From positions 1 through 43,996 of the forward strand of contig JASGFG010000026.1 in the NCBI GenBank assembly GCA_047605605.1: a stretch of 43,996 bases of DNA, written 5' to 3'. Shown here in pieces: positions 16,459 through 24,446 of the stretch. Source of the DNA: JAATGA01 sp047605605 (lineage in GTDB: Bacteria > Pseudomonadota > Alphaproteobacteria > Rhodobacterales > Rhodobacteraceae). Under the pieces are notes generated by a model. That model saw only the letters and a list, made by a program, of their open reading frames with translations, made no database searches and was not told the DNA's origin. Position 1 is the first letter of the stretch. Each line of letters opens with the position of its first letter. The translations under genes were made by a program, and so were the position numbers.

Positions 16459-19005
16459 ATGGACTTTGCCGAAAGGCTGGCGAAGGAACGGCGGGCCAGG
16501 CTGGCGGCAGAGCGGCTGCTGGAACAGAAGAGCCGCGAGCTTTTCGCCGCCAACCAGAAGCTGGCGCTGCACGCGCGCGCTTTATCGGACCAGATCGTCG
16601 AGCAGCGGCAGGCCACCGCCTCGGCCCTGTCCGAAGCCGAGGCGCTGAAGGGGCAGAACGCGCGGTTCCTCTCCGATCTGGAGCGCGCGCATACCGCCGC
16701 CGTCATGGCCGAGCGGCGCCTGTGGGATTCCATCGACACGATCCGCGACGGATTCGCGGTCTTCGATTCCGGGCTGAAGATGGTGGCGGCGAACCGGGCC
16801 TATCTTGCCGCCTTCGACGGGCATGACGTGGCGGTCGGCATCGGATACGAGCGCATCTTGCAGATCACCGGGGAAACCGGGCTGATCGACATCGGCGCGC
16901 GCAGCGTCGATGACTGGGTGGCGGAAATGCTGGCCCGCTGGGACAAGGACCCGATCCCGCCGATGCAGGTCCAGTTTTCCAACGGCAACTGGGTGCGTCT
17001 GGTGGATCGCCGCGCCCGCGACGGCGACATCGTCAGCCTCGCGCTCAACATCACCGAACAGATGCGGCTCTGGGCGGCGGTCGAGGCGCTTCCCGACGGG
17101 TTCGTGCTTTTCGACCGGGATGAGCGGTTGATCACCTGCAACCAGCGCTATCGCGAGATCTATGACCGCAGCGCGCTGGCCATGGTGCCGGGCACGAAGT
17201 TCGAGGATATCCTGCGCTTCGGTCTGGCCAACGCCCAGCACGCGGAAGTGGCCGGGAACGAAGAGGCCTGGATCGCCGAGCGGCTGGGCCACCATCGGGC
17301 GGCGGCCGGCACCCACGAACAGCGGCTGTCCGACGGCCGCTGGATCCGGGCGCATGATTATGAAACGCCGGACGGCGGGCGGGTCGGCCTGCGCGAGGAT
17401 ATAACGCCCCAGAAGGAACAGCAGGCCGCGCTGGAGGCGGCGCGCGTTGCGGCCGAGGCGGCGAACCGGGCGAAATCCGCCTTCCTCGCCAATATGAGCC
17501 ACGAGATCCGCACGCCGATGAACGGGGTCGTCGGCATGGCCGAATTGTTGTGCGATACCGCCCTGACCGAGGAGCAGCGCCTTTTTGCCGAGACGATCAG
17601 ATCCTCGGGCGAGGCGTTGCTGACCATCATCAACGACATCCTCGACTATTCCAAGATTGAGGCCGAGCGGCTGACCCTCCACCCCGATCCCTTCGATCTG
17701 GAGCGCACGATCCACGAGGTTGCGATGTTGCTGCAACCGCGGGCGCGCGCCAAGGGGATCGACCTGATGATCGACTTCGACATGTTCCTGCCCACGCGCT
17801 ATGTCGGCGATCAGGGGCGGATGCGGCAGGTGCTGACCAATCTGGTCGGCAATGCGGTGAAATTCACCGAAGCCGGCCATGTGCTGATCCGCGTCGTCGG
17901 CATCGAGGCCGGGCCGGGCTGCCAGCAACTGCATGTCACGGTCGAGGATACGGGGATCGGCATCGCGCCCGAACATCTCGACCACATCTTCGGCGAATTC
18001 AACCAGGTGGAGGATGAACGCAATCGCAAGTATGAAGGCACGGGCCTTGGCCTTGCCATCAGCCGGCGCCTGATCGAAAGGATGGGCGGCACCGTCTGGG
18101 TCGACAGCGAGATCGGGCGGGGCTCATGCTTCGGCTTCCGCCTGTCGCTGCCCGTGGCCGAGGGCGACGGGGTGACGCGGATGCCGCTGACCATTCGTCG
18201 GGCCTTGGTGGTGGATGACCAGTTCATCAACCGCACCATCCTTGAACGGCAACTGACGCCCTGCGGGATCGAGGTGACGCTGTGCCGGTCGGGCGCGGAT
18301 GCGCTGGCGCATCTGGCGCTGGATGCCCGCTATGACGTGGTGCTGACCGATCACGAGATGCCCGAGATGGACGGGCTGACACTCGCCACCCAGATTCGCG
18401 CGGGAGGCTGGGGGATGCCTGTGGTCCTGCTGTCCTCCAACCCGGCCGCGGCGCGCGAAGGGGATGGCGGCGGGGCGCTGGCCGCCATCCTGCAAAAGCC
18501 GTTGCTGAGGTCGGATCTTTACCGGCGCCTGCAATCGCTTTCCGCGCCCGCCACCGAAATCGACCCGCCGCCCGCCCCCGTGCCGCGCCCGCTGCGGCGG
18601 ATGCGGGTTCTGGTGGCCGAGGACAATCGCACCAACCAGCTCGTCTTCCGCAAGATGGTCAAGGATGTGGACATCGACCTGACCTTTGTCGCCAACGGGC
18701 GAGAGGCGGTGGAAATGTGGCGGACCGACCCGCCCGACCTGATCTTCATGGACATTTCCATGCCCGAGATGGACGGGAGGGAGGCCGCCGCGGCCATCCG
18801 CGCCATCGAGGGCGAGGGTCCCCGCGTTCCCATCGTGGCCCTGACGGCCCATGCGATGGACGGGGATGCCGAGGCGATTCTGGCCGCGGGAATAGATCGC
18901 TATCTGACCAAGCCGCTGCGGAAATCGGCAATCACCGCGACCATGGCCGACTTCTGCCCCGCGGATGCGGCTCCGGTGCGAGTGGCTTCCGAAGCCGCCG
19001 CATGA
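16459..19005 (+). CDS. Cytoplasmic hybrid sensor histidine kinase with two receiver domains
   Basis: The product has 848 residues. A coiled-coil N-terminus (1-80) is followed by two PAS-like modules (about 90-200 and 205-310; the second starts with LPDGFVLFDRDERLITCN). The HisKA domain has phospho-acceptor His348 in SHEIRTPMNG; the HATPase has NLVGNAVKFTE, EDTGIGI and GTGLGLAI. Receiver 1 has Asp631 (VVLTDHEMPEMDG) and receiver 2 Asp765 (DLIFMDISMPEMDG). No membrane segment is visible, so it should sense a cytoplasmic signal or be recruited to a partner. No Hpt domain or response regulator gene is adjacent. GGAGGGCGG precedes the ATG at 16459. It is divergent from the A2M gene with 127 bases between starts. 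The signal is unknown. Confidence 0.92.
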   Translation: MDFAERLAKERRARLAAERLLEQKSRELFAANQKLALHARALSDQIVEQRQATASALSEAEALKGQNARFLSDLERAHTAAVMAERRLWDSIDTIRDGFAVFDSGLKMVAANRAYLAAFDGHDVAVGIGYERILQITGETGLIDIGARSVDDWVAEMLARWDKDPIPPMQVQFSNGNWVRLVDRRARDGDIVSLALNITEQMRLWAAVEALPDGFVLFDRDERLITCNQRYREIYDRSALAMVPGTKFEDILRFGLANAQHAEVAGNEEAWIAERLGHHRAAAGTHEQRLSDGRWIRAHDYETPDGGRVGLREDITPQKEQQAALEAARVAAEAANRAKSAFLANMSHEIRTPMNGVVGMAELLCDTALTEEQRLFAETIRSSGEALLTIINDILDYSKIEAERLTLHPDPFDLERTIHEVAMLLQPRARAKGIDLMIDFDMFLPTRYVGDQGRMRQVLTNLVGNAVKFTEAGHVLIRVVGIEAGPGCQQLHVTVEDTGIGIAPEHLDHIFGEFNQVEDERNRKYEGTGLGLAISRRLIERMGGTVWVDSEIGRGSCFGFRLSLPVAEGDGVTRMPLTIRRALVVDDQFINRTILERQLTPCGIEVTLCRSGADALAHLALDARYDVVLTDHEMPEMDGLTLATQIRAGGWGMPVVLLSSNPAAAREGDGGGALAAILQKPLLRSDLYRRLQSLSAPATEIDPPPAPVPRPLRRMRVLVAEDNRTNQLVFRKMVKDVDIDLTFVANGREAVEMWRTDPPDLIFMDISMPEMDGREAAAAIRAIEGEGPRVPIVALTAHAMDGDAEAILAAGIDRYLTKPLRKSAITATMADFCPADAAPVRVASEAAA

Positions 19006-19238
19006 TCGCAGGGAACGATTTTCCCCCCTGGCAAGGCGCATCGGACGCCGCCGCTCTTCGGATCGGATTCCGCGGGTCCGGTTTCCGGCCGCCGAAAGCA
19101 GGGATCACCCGTCTTTCCCCGCCCCGCAGCGGTCGGCCGGTGCCCTCTTGGCCCCCCTTTGCATCCGGCCGCCACTGCGGGTAAGCAGGGCGCGTTTGCA
19201 ACCGGGCGACTCGACGCCCAAGACGGAGACCGCGTGCC

Positions 19239-20114
19239 ATGATCAAAGGGTCCATTCCTGCCCTGGTGACGCCGTTCAAGGACGGCCAGCTTGATCTCGA
19301 CACGCTGAAGAAGCTGGTGGAATGGCAGATTGCCGAAGGTTCGACCGGCCTTGTCCCGGTGGGCACCACGGGCGAAAGCCCGACGCTGAGCCATGAAGAG
19401 CATGAGCGTGTGGTGGAGGAGGTCGTCAAGGCCGCCGCGGGCCGCGTGCCGGTCATCGCCGGGGCGGGGTCGAACAACACCGCCGAAGGCATCCGCCTGA
19501 TCCGCCATGCCGAAAAGGTCGGCGCCGACGCCGCGCTGGTGGTGACGCCCTATTACAACAAGCCGACGCAGGCGGGAATGATCGCGCATTTCACCGCGCT
19601 GCACGATTGCTGCACCCTGCCGATCATCATCTACAACATCCCCGGCCGATCGGTCGTCGACATGACGCCCGAGACGATGGGCGAGCTGGCGAAACTGCCC
19701 CGCATCGTCGGCGTCAAGGACGCGACCGGCAAGATCGAGCGCGTCTCGATGCAACGCGAAACCTGCGGGCCGGATTTCATCCAGCTTTCGGGCGAGGATG
19801 CGACGGCGCTCGGCTTCAACGCCCATGGCGGCACCGGCTGCATCAGCGTGACAGCCAATGTCGCGCCCCGCCTTTGCGCCGAGTTCCAGCAGGCGACGCT
19901 TGAGGGCGATTATGCCCGCGCGCTGCACTATCAGGACCGGCTGATGCCGCTGCACACTGCGATCTTCCTGGAACCGGGGCTGGCGGGCGCCAAATACGGC
20001 CTGTCGCTGCTTGGCCAGTGCAGCGAGGATGTGCGCCTGCCGCTGGTCGGCCTGACTGACGGGACCAAGGCCCGCATCCGCGCGGCGATGGTCCATGCCG
20101 GTCTGCTGAACTAG
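19239..20114 (+). CDS. dapA: 4-hydroxy-tetrahydrodipicolinate synthase
   Basis: This 291-residue TIM-barrel enzyme condenses pyruvate with aspartate semialdehyde, the first committed step to diaminopimelate and lysine. Key residues are visible: VGTTGESPTL with Thr43-Thr44, Tyr132 and Arg137 in IYNIPGR, and the Schiff-base Lys160 in VGVKDATG. The sequence is complete and of normal length. The 233 bases upstream hold no gene. In many Rhodobacteraceae dapA lies near smpB, as here, but a DMT transporter gene is placed between them. Diaminopimelate feeds the peptidoglycan enzymes found elsewhere in this window. Confidence 0.96.
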   Translation: MIKGSIPALVTPFKDGQLDLDTLKKLVEWQIAEGSTGLVPVGTTGESPTLSHEEHERVVEEVVKAAAGRVPVIAGAGSNNTAEGIRLIRHAEKVGADAALVVTPYYNKPTQAGMIAHFTALHDCCTLPIIIYNIPGRSVVDMTPETMGELAKLPRIVGVKDATGKIERVSMQRETCGPDFIQLSGEDATALGFNAHGGTGCISVTANVAPRLCAEFQQATLEGDYARALHYQDRLMPLHTAIFLEPGLAGAKYGLSLLGQCSEDVRLPLVGLTDGTKARIRAAMVHAGLLN

Positions 20115-20167
20115 ACGGGCCTGCCCTTTGCGCACCCGTCTGGACGGATGCGCTGCCTCCTCTTTCT

Positions 20168-20217
20168 GGACCCAAATATCCTGCGGGGAGGTCCGGAGGG
20201 GTGCAAAACCCCTCCGG
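20168..20217. repeat. Palindromic intergenic repeat / terminator-like element after dapA
   Basis: A CCCAAATATCC box (about 20171-20181) is followed by a perfect 10-bp hairpin, 20193-20202 (CCGGAGGGGT) with 20208-20217, loop GCAAA. A similar box-plus-hairpin arrangement is, as far as I recall, repeated between genes in Rhodobacterales genomes; only one copy is seen here. It probably ends the dapA transcript. Confidence 0.55.
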
Positions 20218-20284
20218 GGCCTGCCCCTTGGCCCAGACCCGGCCGGAAACGCGATCGATCCCAAGCCCTTGCCCGGAGGCACCG

Positions 20285-21172
20285 ATGCCCGCGCCCCTTT
20301 CGCCCAACCTGCGCGGCAGCCTGCTGATGATCCTGTCGATGGCGGGTTTCGCCGTCGAGGATATGGCGGTCAAGGCCGCCGCCCGGCATCTGCCGATGGG
20401 CGAGGTGGTGGTGATCTATGGCCTGATCGGCCTGCTGGTCTTTGCCGGGCTGGCCGCGAGGCGCGGCGAGCCGCCCTTGCCGCGTGCCTTTGTCAACCGG
20501 ACGATGCTGATCCGTTCGGTCTTCGAGGTTTCGGGGCGGCTGTTCCATGCGCTGGCGCTGGCACTTATTCCGCTGTCGGTGGCATCGGCCATCCTCCAGG
20601 CCTCGCCGCTGGTGGTGGTGGCGGGGGCGGCTGTGTTCTTCGGCGAAAAGGTCGGCTGGCGGCGCTGGTCGGCAGTGGCGCTTGGGTTCGTGGGGGTGCT
20701 GATGATCCTGCGGCCGGGACTGGCGGGGTTTGATGCGCTGGCGCTGCTGGCCGTGGCGGGGACGGTCAGCTTTGCCTTTCGCGACCTTGCCACCCGCGCG
20801 GCGCCCAGGGTGCTGTCGAACGCGCAGCTTGGGGTGGCGGGGTTTGCCATGCTGACCATCGCGGGGGCGGTGATCCTGTCCGTCACCGGCGGCGCGATCC
20901 GTCCCGATCTGCCGGGGGCGGGATTTACGCTGATGGCGGCGGGGTTCGGCATCCTCGGCTATGCCGCGCTGACCGGGGCGATGCGCTCGGGCGAGATTTC
21001 GGTCGTCACCCCGTTCCGCTATACCCGGCTGGTGTTCGCGCTGATCCTGGGCGCGGCGATCTTTGGCGAAAGGCCTGATGTGATGACGCTGGCGGGCAGC
21101 GCGGTGATCGTGGTTTCGGGGATCTATACGCTGCTGCGGTCGCGGCGGGTGGTGCGGCAAGCTGGACTCTGA
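20285..21172 (+). CDS. DMT-superfamily (EamA) transporter
   Basis: The 295-residue membrane protein has ten predicted hydrophobic helices in two EamA halves, each of about 140 residues. Helix-ending features include the E-D pair in GFAVEDMAVK (helix 1) and a VFFGEKVGWRRW loop between halves that is typical of EamA domains, mirrored by IFGERPDVMTLAGS in the second half. Such proteins move amino acids, nucleosides or other small metabolites, and this substrate is unknown. GGAGG (20275-20279) stands 5 bases before the ATG at 20285, which settles the start against longer in-frame options. The gene is a single unit between dapA and smpB. Confidence 0.88.
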   Translation: MPAPLSPNLRGSLLMILSMAGFAVEDMAVKAAARHLPMGEVVVIYGLIGLLVFAGLAARRGEPPLPRAFVNRTMLIRSVFEVSGRLFHALALALIPLSVASAILQASPLVVVAGAAVFFGEKVGWRRWSAVALGFVGVLMILRPGLAGFDALALLAVAGTVSFAFRDLATRAAPRVLSNAQLGVAGFAMLTIAGAVILSVTGGAIRPDLPGAGFTLMAAGFGILGYAALTGAMRSGEISVVTPFRYTRLVFALILGAAIFGERPDVMTLAGSAVIVVSGIYTLLRSRRVVRQAGL

Positions 21173-21201
21173 CCTGCACGCCGCCTATCTCTGCCCGCAT
21201 C

Positions 21202-21672
21202 ATGGCCCAGAAATCCGACCCCAATTCCAAACTCATTGCCGAAAACCGCCGGGCGCGGTTCGATTACCACATCGAATCCGACCTTGAGGCGGGGATCATG
21301 CTGCTGGGGTCCGAGGTGAAATCCCTGCGTCAGGGCGGGTCGAACATCGGCGAAAGCTATGCCTCGGTCGAGGGGGGCGAGCTGTGGCTGATCAACGGCT
21401 ATATCGCCCCCTATCTTCAGGCGAAAACCTGGGGGCATGAGGAGCGTCGCCGCCGCAAGCTGCTGGTTTCGCGAAAGGAACTGGCGCGGCTGTGGAATGC
21501 CACGCAGCGCGAGGGAATGACGCTGGTTCCGATCAGGATGTATTTCAACGACCGTGGCATCGTGAAGCTGAAACTGGGCATCGCCAAGGGCAAGAAACTG
21601 TCGGACAAGCGCGAAACCAGCGCCAGGCGCGACTGGGATCGCCAGAAGGCGCGGCTGCTGAAACAGGGCTGA
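21202..21672 (+). CDS. smpB: SsrA-binding protein SmpB
   Basis: The 156-residue product carries all family landmarks: IAENRRARFDYHI, LLGSEVKSLR, the GSNIGESYA loop, and a lysine/arginine-rich tail (KGKKLSDKRETSARRDWDRQ) that enters the mRNA channel. SmpB binds tmRNA and delivers it to stalled ribosomes for trans-translation. The ATG at 21202 begins 29 bases after the transporter stop, so co-transcription is possible. No tmRNA gene is present in this window. Length is normal for alphaproteobacteria. Confidence 0.96.
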   Translation: MAQKSDPNSKLIAENRRARFDYHIESDLEAGIMLLGSEVKSLRQGGSNIGESYASVEGGELWLINGYIAPYLQAKTWGHEERRRRKLLVSRKELARLWNATQREGMTLVPIRMYFNDRGIVKLKLGIAKGKKLSDKRETSARRDWDRQKARLLKQG

Positions 21673-21803
21673 TGCGGCATTGCGGCATAACCCTATTGCC
21701 GGAATGACATTTCCTTGCGAATCTTCCCATTAACCGGCCGCACCGCAGGGTGCACAAGACCGGGTGCCAGCGGGGGCTTTCCCGCGAATAGGAAGGTGGG
21801 ACT

Positions 21804-22079
21804 ATGGAACAACTGATCATCCAGCTGATTGCCGGCGCGCTTGGCGGCAATGCGGCTGGCAAGGTGATGCCCAATCTCGATCTGGGCACCCTTGGCAACT
21901 CGATCGCGGGGATCGTCGGCGGCGGCATCGGCGGGCAGATCCTGCAAGCGGTGCTGGGTGCTGCGGCCAGCGGCCAGATGGACGCAGGTTCGATCATCCA
22001 GTCGGTGCTGGGCGGCGGCGTCGGCGGCGGCGTGCTGATGGCGATCATCGGCGCGGTGAAAAAGGCGATGGCGAAGTGA
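21804..22079 (+). CDS. Small glycine-rich hydrophobic protein, function unknown
   Basis: This is a 91-residue protein with a very regular pattern. A hydrophobic N-terminus (QLIIQLIAGALGG) is followed by glycine-zipper stretches (NSIAGIVGGGIGGQILQAVLG and QSVLGGGVGGGVLMAIIGAV), a hydrophilic middle with one acidic patch, and a basic tail (KKAMAK). It has no cleavable signal by eye. AAGGTGGG precedes the ATG at 21804 and a strong hairpin follows the stop, which together argue for a real single-gene unit. I recall similar unnamed proteins in other alphaproteobacteria but cannot assign a role. Membrane association or oligomer formation is the simplest inference. Confidence 0.72.
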   Translation: MEQLIIQLIAGALGGNAAGKVMPNLDLGTLGNSIAGIVGGGIGGQILQAVLGAAASGQMDAGSIIQSVLGGGVGGGVLMAIIGAVKKAMAK

Positions 22080-22087
22080 AATCCCTG

Positions 22088-22110
22088 GGCGGGGCCGTTC
22101 AGGCCCCGCC
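22088..22110 (+). terminator. Hairpin after the glycine-rich protein gene
   Basis: A perfect 9-bp GC stem, 22088-22096 (GGCGGGGCC) with 22102-22110, loop GTTCA, is followed by TTCCC. It begins 8 bases after the stop codon. Confidence 0.6.
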
Positions 22111-22172
22111 TTCCCGGCCTTGAACGCGAAGGCCGAACGGGGTAACGGGGGCCGACGCCATGGGAGGCCCCG

Positions 22173-23054
22173 ATGACCCCATCCCCCGCCGACGATCCGA
22201 TGACGCTGGTTTCCACCGCCTGGCTTGCCGCGCATCTGAAAGACCCCGACCTGCGGGTTCTGGATGCGTCCTGGTATCTGCCCGATGCGGGACGCGATGC
22301 GCGCGCGGAATATGAGGCCGCCCATATCCCCGGCGCCCGGTTCTTCGACATCGACGAGATTTCCGACCAGCGCAGCGCCCTGCCGCACATGGCCCCCCCG
22401 GTCGAGAAATTCATGAGCCGCCTGCGCGCCATGGGCGTGGGCGATGGCCATCAGGTGGTTATCTATGACGGGGCCGGCCTGTTTTCGGCGGCGCGCGTCT
22501 GGTGGCTGTTCCGCCTGATGGGCAAGACCGATGTGGCGGTGCTGGACGGCGGCTTTCCGAAATGGAAGGCCGAGGGGCGCGAGGTCGAGGATCTGCCCCC
22601 CGTGGTCAAGGACCGGCACATGACGGTCAGCCGCAGGAACGATCTGGTGCGCGACGTGACGCAGGTGGCCCATGCCTCCAAGCTGAACCAGGCGGAAATC
22701 ATCGACGCCCGCGCCCCCGCCCGTTTCGCGGGCGAGGCGCCCGAGCCGCGGCCTGGCCTGCGCGCCGGCCATATTCCGGGGGCAAGGAACGTGCCCTTCG
22801 GCACGGTCCTGAACGCCGACGGCACGATGAAATCGCCCGAGGCGCTGCGGGGGGTGTTCCAGGCCGCCGGGGTGGATCTGTCGCGCCCGGCCATCACCTC
22901 TTGCGGGTCGGGGGTGACGGCGGCGGTTCTGGCGCTGGCGCTGGAACGGATCGGGCATCGGAACTGGTCGCTCTATGACGGATCATGGGCGGAATGGGGC
23001 ATGTACGACGACTTGCCGGTCGAAAAGGGCCCTGCGAAAGGTTCGGCGGCCTGA
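22173..23054 (+). CDS. sseA: 3-mercaptopyruvate sulfurtransferase (two-domain rhodanese)
   Basis: The 293-residue protein has two rhodanese domains. The inactive N-terminal one keeps ARAEYEAAHIPGARFFDID. The C-terminal one carries the active loop CGSGVTA (about residues 249-255). CGSGVTA is the signature of 3-mercaptopyruvate sulfurtransferases rather than thiosulfate sulfurtransferase (CRxGxT), so the expected reaction is transfer of sulfur from 3-mercaptopyruvate to a thiol or cyanide. GGGAGG at 22162-22167 fits the ATG at 22173. The aminotransferase gene starts 20 bases after the stop. Because aminotransferases can make 3-mercaptopyruvate from cysteine, the two may work in sequence; this is inference. 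Confidence 0.9.
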   Translation: MTPSPADDPMTLVSTAWLAAHLKDPDLRVLDASWYLPDAGRDARAEYEAAHIPGARFFDIDEISDQRSALPHMAPPVEKFMSRLRAMGVGDGHQVVIYDGAGLFSAARVWWLFRLMGKTDVAVLDGGFPKWKAEGREVEDLPPVVKDRHMTVSRRNDLVRDVTQVAHASKLNQAEIIDARAPARFAGEAPEPRPGLRAGHIPGARNVPFGTVLNADGTMKSPEALRGVFQAAGVDLSRPAITSCGSGVTAAVLALALERIGHRNWSLYDGSWAEWGMYDDLPVEKGPAKGSAA

Positions 23055-23074
23055 CCGCCTGTAGGAGAAGACGA

Positions 23075-24256
23075 ATGCTCGACGCACTGAAGCCGCAACC
23101 GGCCGACAAGATCCTGCAACTGATCGCCCTGTTCCGCGAAGATGCGCGGCCCGCCAAGATCGACCTTGGCGTCGGCGTCTACAAGGATGCGACGGGCCTG
23201 ACCCCGGTGATGCGCGCCGTGAAGGCCGCCGAGAAACGGCTGTGGGACACCGAAGTTACCAAGACCTATACCGGCCTTGCGGGCGAGCCTGCGTTCAACA
23301 AGGCGCTGTCCGGGATGATCCTGGGCGATGCGGTTTCGGCCGATCGCGTGGCCTCGGTCGCGACGCCGGGCGGCACGGGGGCGATCCGGCAGGCGCTGGA
23401 ACTGATCCGGCTGGCCGCGCCGGGGGCGAAGGTGTGGTTGTCGAACCCGACCTGGCCGAACCACCCCTCGATCATCAAGTATCTTGGGATGCCGATGGCC
23501 GAATATCGGTATTTCGACGCCGAGACCTGTGGCATCGACTTTGACGGGTTGCTGGCCGATCTGGAGGGCGTGGCGCGTGGCGATGTCGTGCTGCTGCACG
23601 GCTGCTGCCACAACCCGACCGGGGCGAACCTGAACGCCGTGCAATGGCAGGCGGTTGTGGACCTGCTGGTGCGCAAGGGCGCGATCCCGTTGGTCGATCT
23701 GGCCTATCAGGGCTTTGGCGACGGGCTGGAGGCCGATGCCGCCGCCACCCGGCTGGTGGCGAAATCCTTCCCCGAGGTGCTGATCGCGGCATCTTGCAGC
23801 AAGAACTTCGGCATCTACCGCGAACGGACCGGCATCCTGATCGCCATTGGCGAGGCCAGCCGTCAGGCGGTGACGCAAGGAAACCTGAACTTCCTGAACC
23901 GGCAGAACTATTCCTTTCCGCCCGACCACGGCGCGCGGCTGGTGACGATCATTCTGGAAGATGCCGCCCTGACCGCCGACTGGAAGGCCGAGCTGGAGGA
24001 GGTGCGGCAGAACATGCTGTCCCTTCGCCAGCAGCTGGCCGATGCGCTGCGCGCGGAAACCGGGTCGGACGCTTATGGGTTCGTGGCCCAGCATCGCGGC
24101 ATGTTCTCGCGCCTTGGCCTGACGCCGGATCAGGTGGACCGGCTGCGGGCGGAACATGCGATCTACATGGTGGGCGACAGCCGCATCAACATCGCCGGGC
24201 TGAACGCGCAGACGGTGCCGGTTCTGGCAAAGGCGATTGCTGCCGTCACGCGATAA
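23075..24256 (+). CDS. Aromatic/aspartate amino acid aminotransferase (class I, PLP)
   Basis: The 393-residue product is a class I fold-type aminotransferase of the AspC/TyrB group. It starts with DKILQLIALFREDARPAKIDLGVGVYKD and has SNPTWPNH, CCHNPTGA, VDLAYQGFGDGL, and the PLP Schiff-base lysine in SCSKNFGIYRERTG (Lys243). It interconverts aspartate, tyrosine or phenylalanine with their 2-oxo acids using 2-oxoglutarate. TyrB and AspC cannot be separated by eye. GGAG precedes the ATG at 23075. It lies 20 bases after the sulfurtransferase gene, probably in one transcript, and converges on amtB. Confidence 0.93.
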   Translation: MLDALKPQPADKILQLIALFREDARPAKIDLGVGVYKDATGLTPVMRAVKAAEKRLWDTEVTKTYTGLAGEPAFNKALSGMILGDAVSADRVASVATPGGTGAIRQALELIRLAAPGAKVWLSNPTWPNHPSIIKYLGMPMAEYRYFDAETCGIDFDGLLADLEGVARGDVVLLHGCCHNPTGANLNAVQWQAVVDLLVRKGAIPLVDLAYQGFGDGLEADAAATRLVAKSFPEVLIAASCSKNFGIYRERTGILIAIGEASRQAVTQGNLNFLNRQNYSFPPDHGARLVTIILEDAALTADWKAELEEVRQNMLSLRQQLADALRAETGSDAYGFVAQHRGMFSRLGLTPDQVDRLRAEHAIYMVGDSRINIAGLNAQTVPVLAKAIAAVTR

Positions 24257-24321
24257 AGGCATCCGGCGCTTCATTCCGGCCCGCGTATCCTCGCGGCGGT
24301 GAAGCGCCCCTGCACAGTCGG

Positions 24322-24364
24322 CAAAAAAAGGAACGGCCCGCGCGGGGAGAGACGCGCGGGCCGT
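24322..24364 (-). terminator. Rho-independent terminator of glnK-amtB
   Basis: The arm 24333-24344 pairs perfectly with 24353-24364 (core GGCCCGCGC / GCGCGGGCC; 12 bp). On the minus strand the hairpin is followed by TTCC and a run of seven T (A-run 24323-24329 on the plus strand). This is the clearest intrinsic terminator in the window. Confidence 0.88.
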
Positions 24365-24446
24365 CTTCGTTCTGCGCCGCCCCGAGGGAGAGAGTGCGCG
24401 GCGCCGGTTTCCGCGCCGGGGCAGATAGCCCGGCGCGGTCCGTCCC

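Noticed and set aside
16332..16739. N-terminal extension of the A2M gene by 136 codons
   Set aside because: The extension would overlap the hybrid kinase gene and precede a textbook signal peptide; the start at 16331 has a strong GGGAGG.
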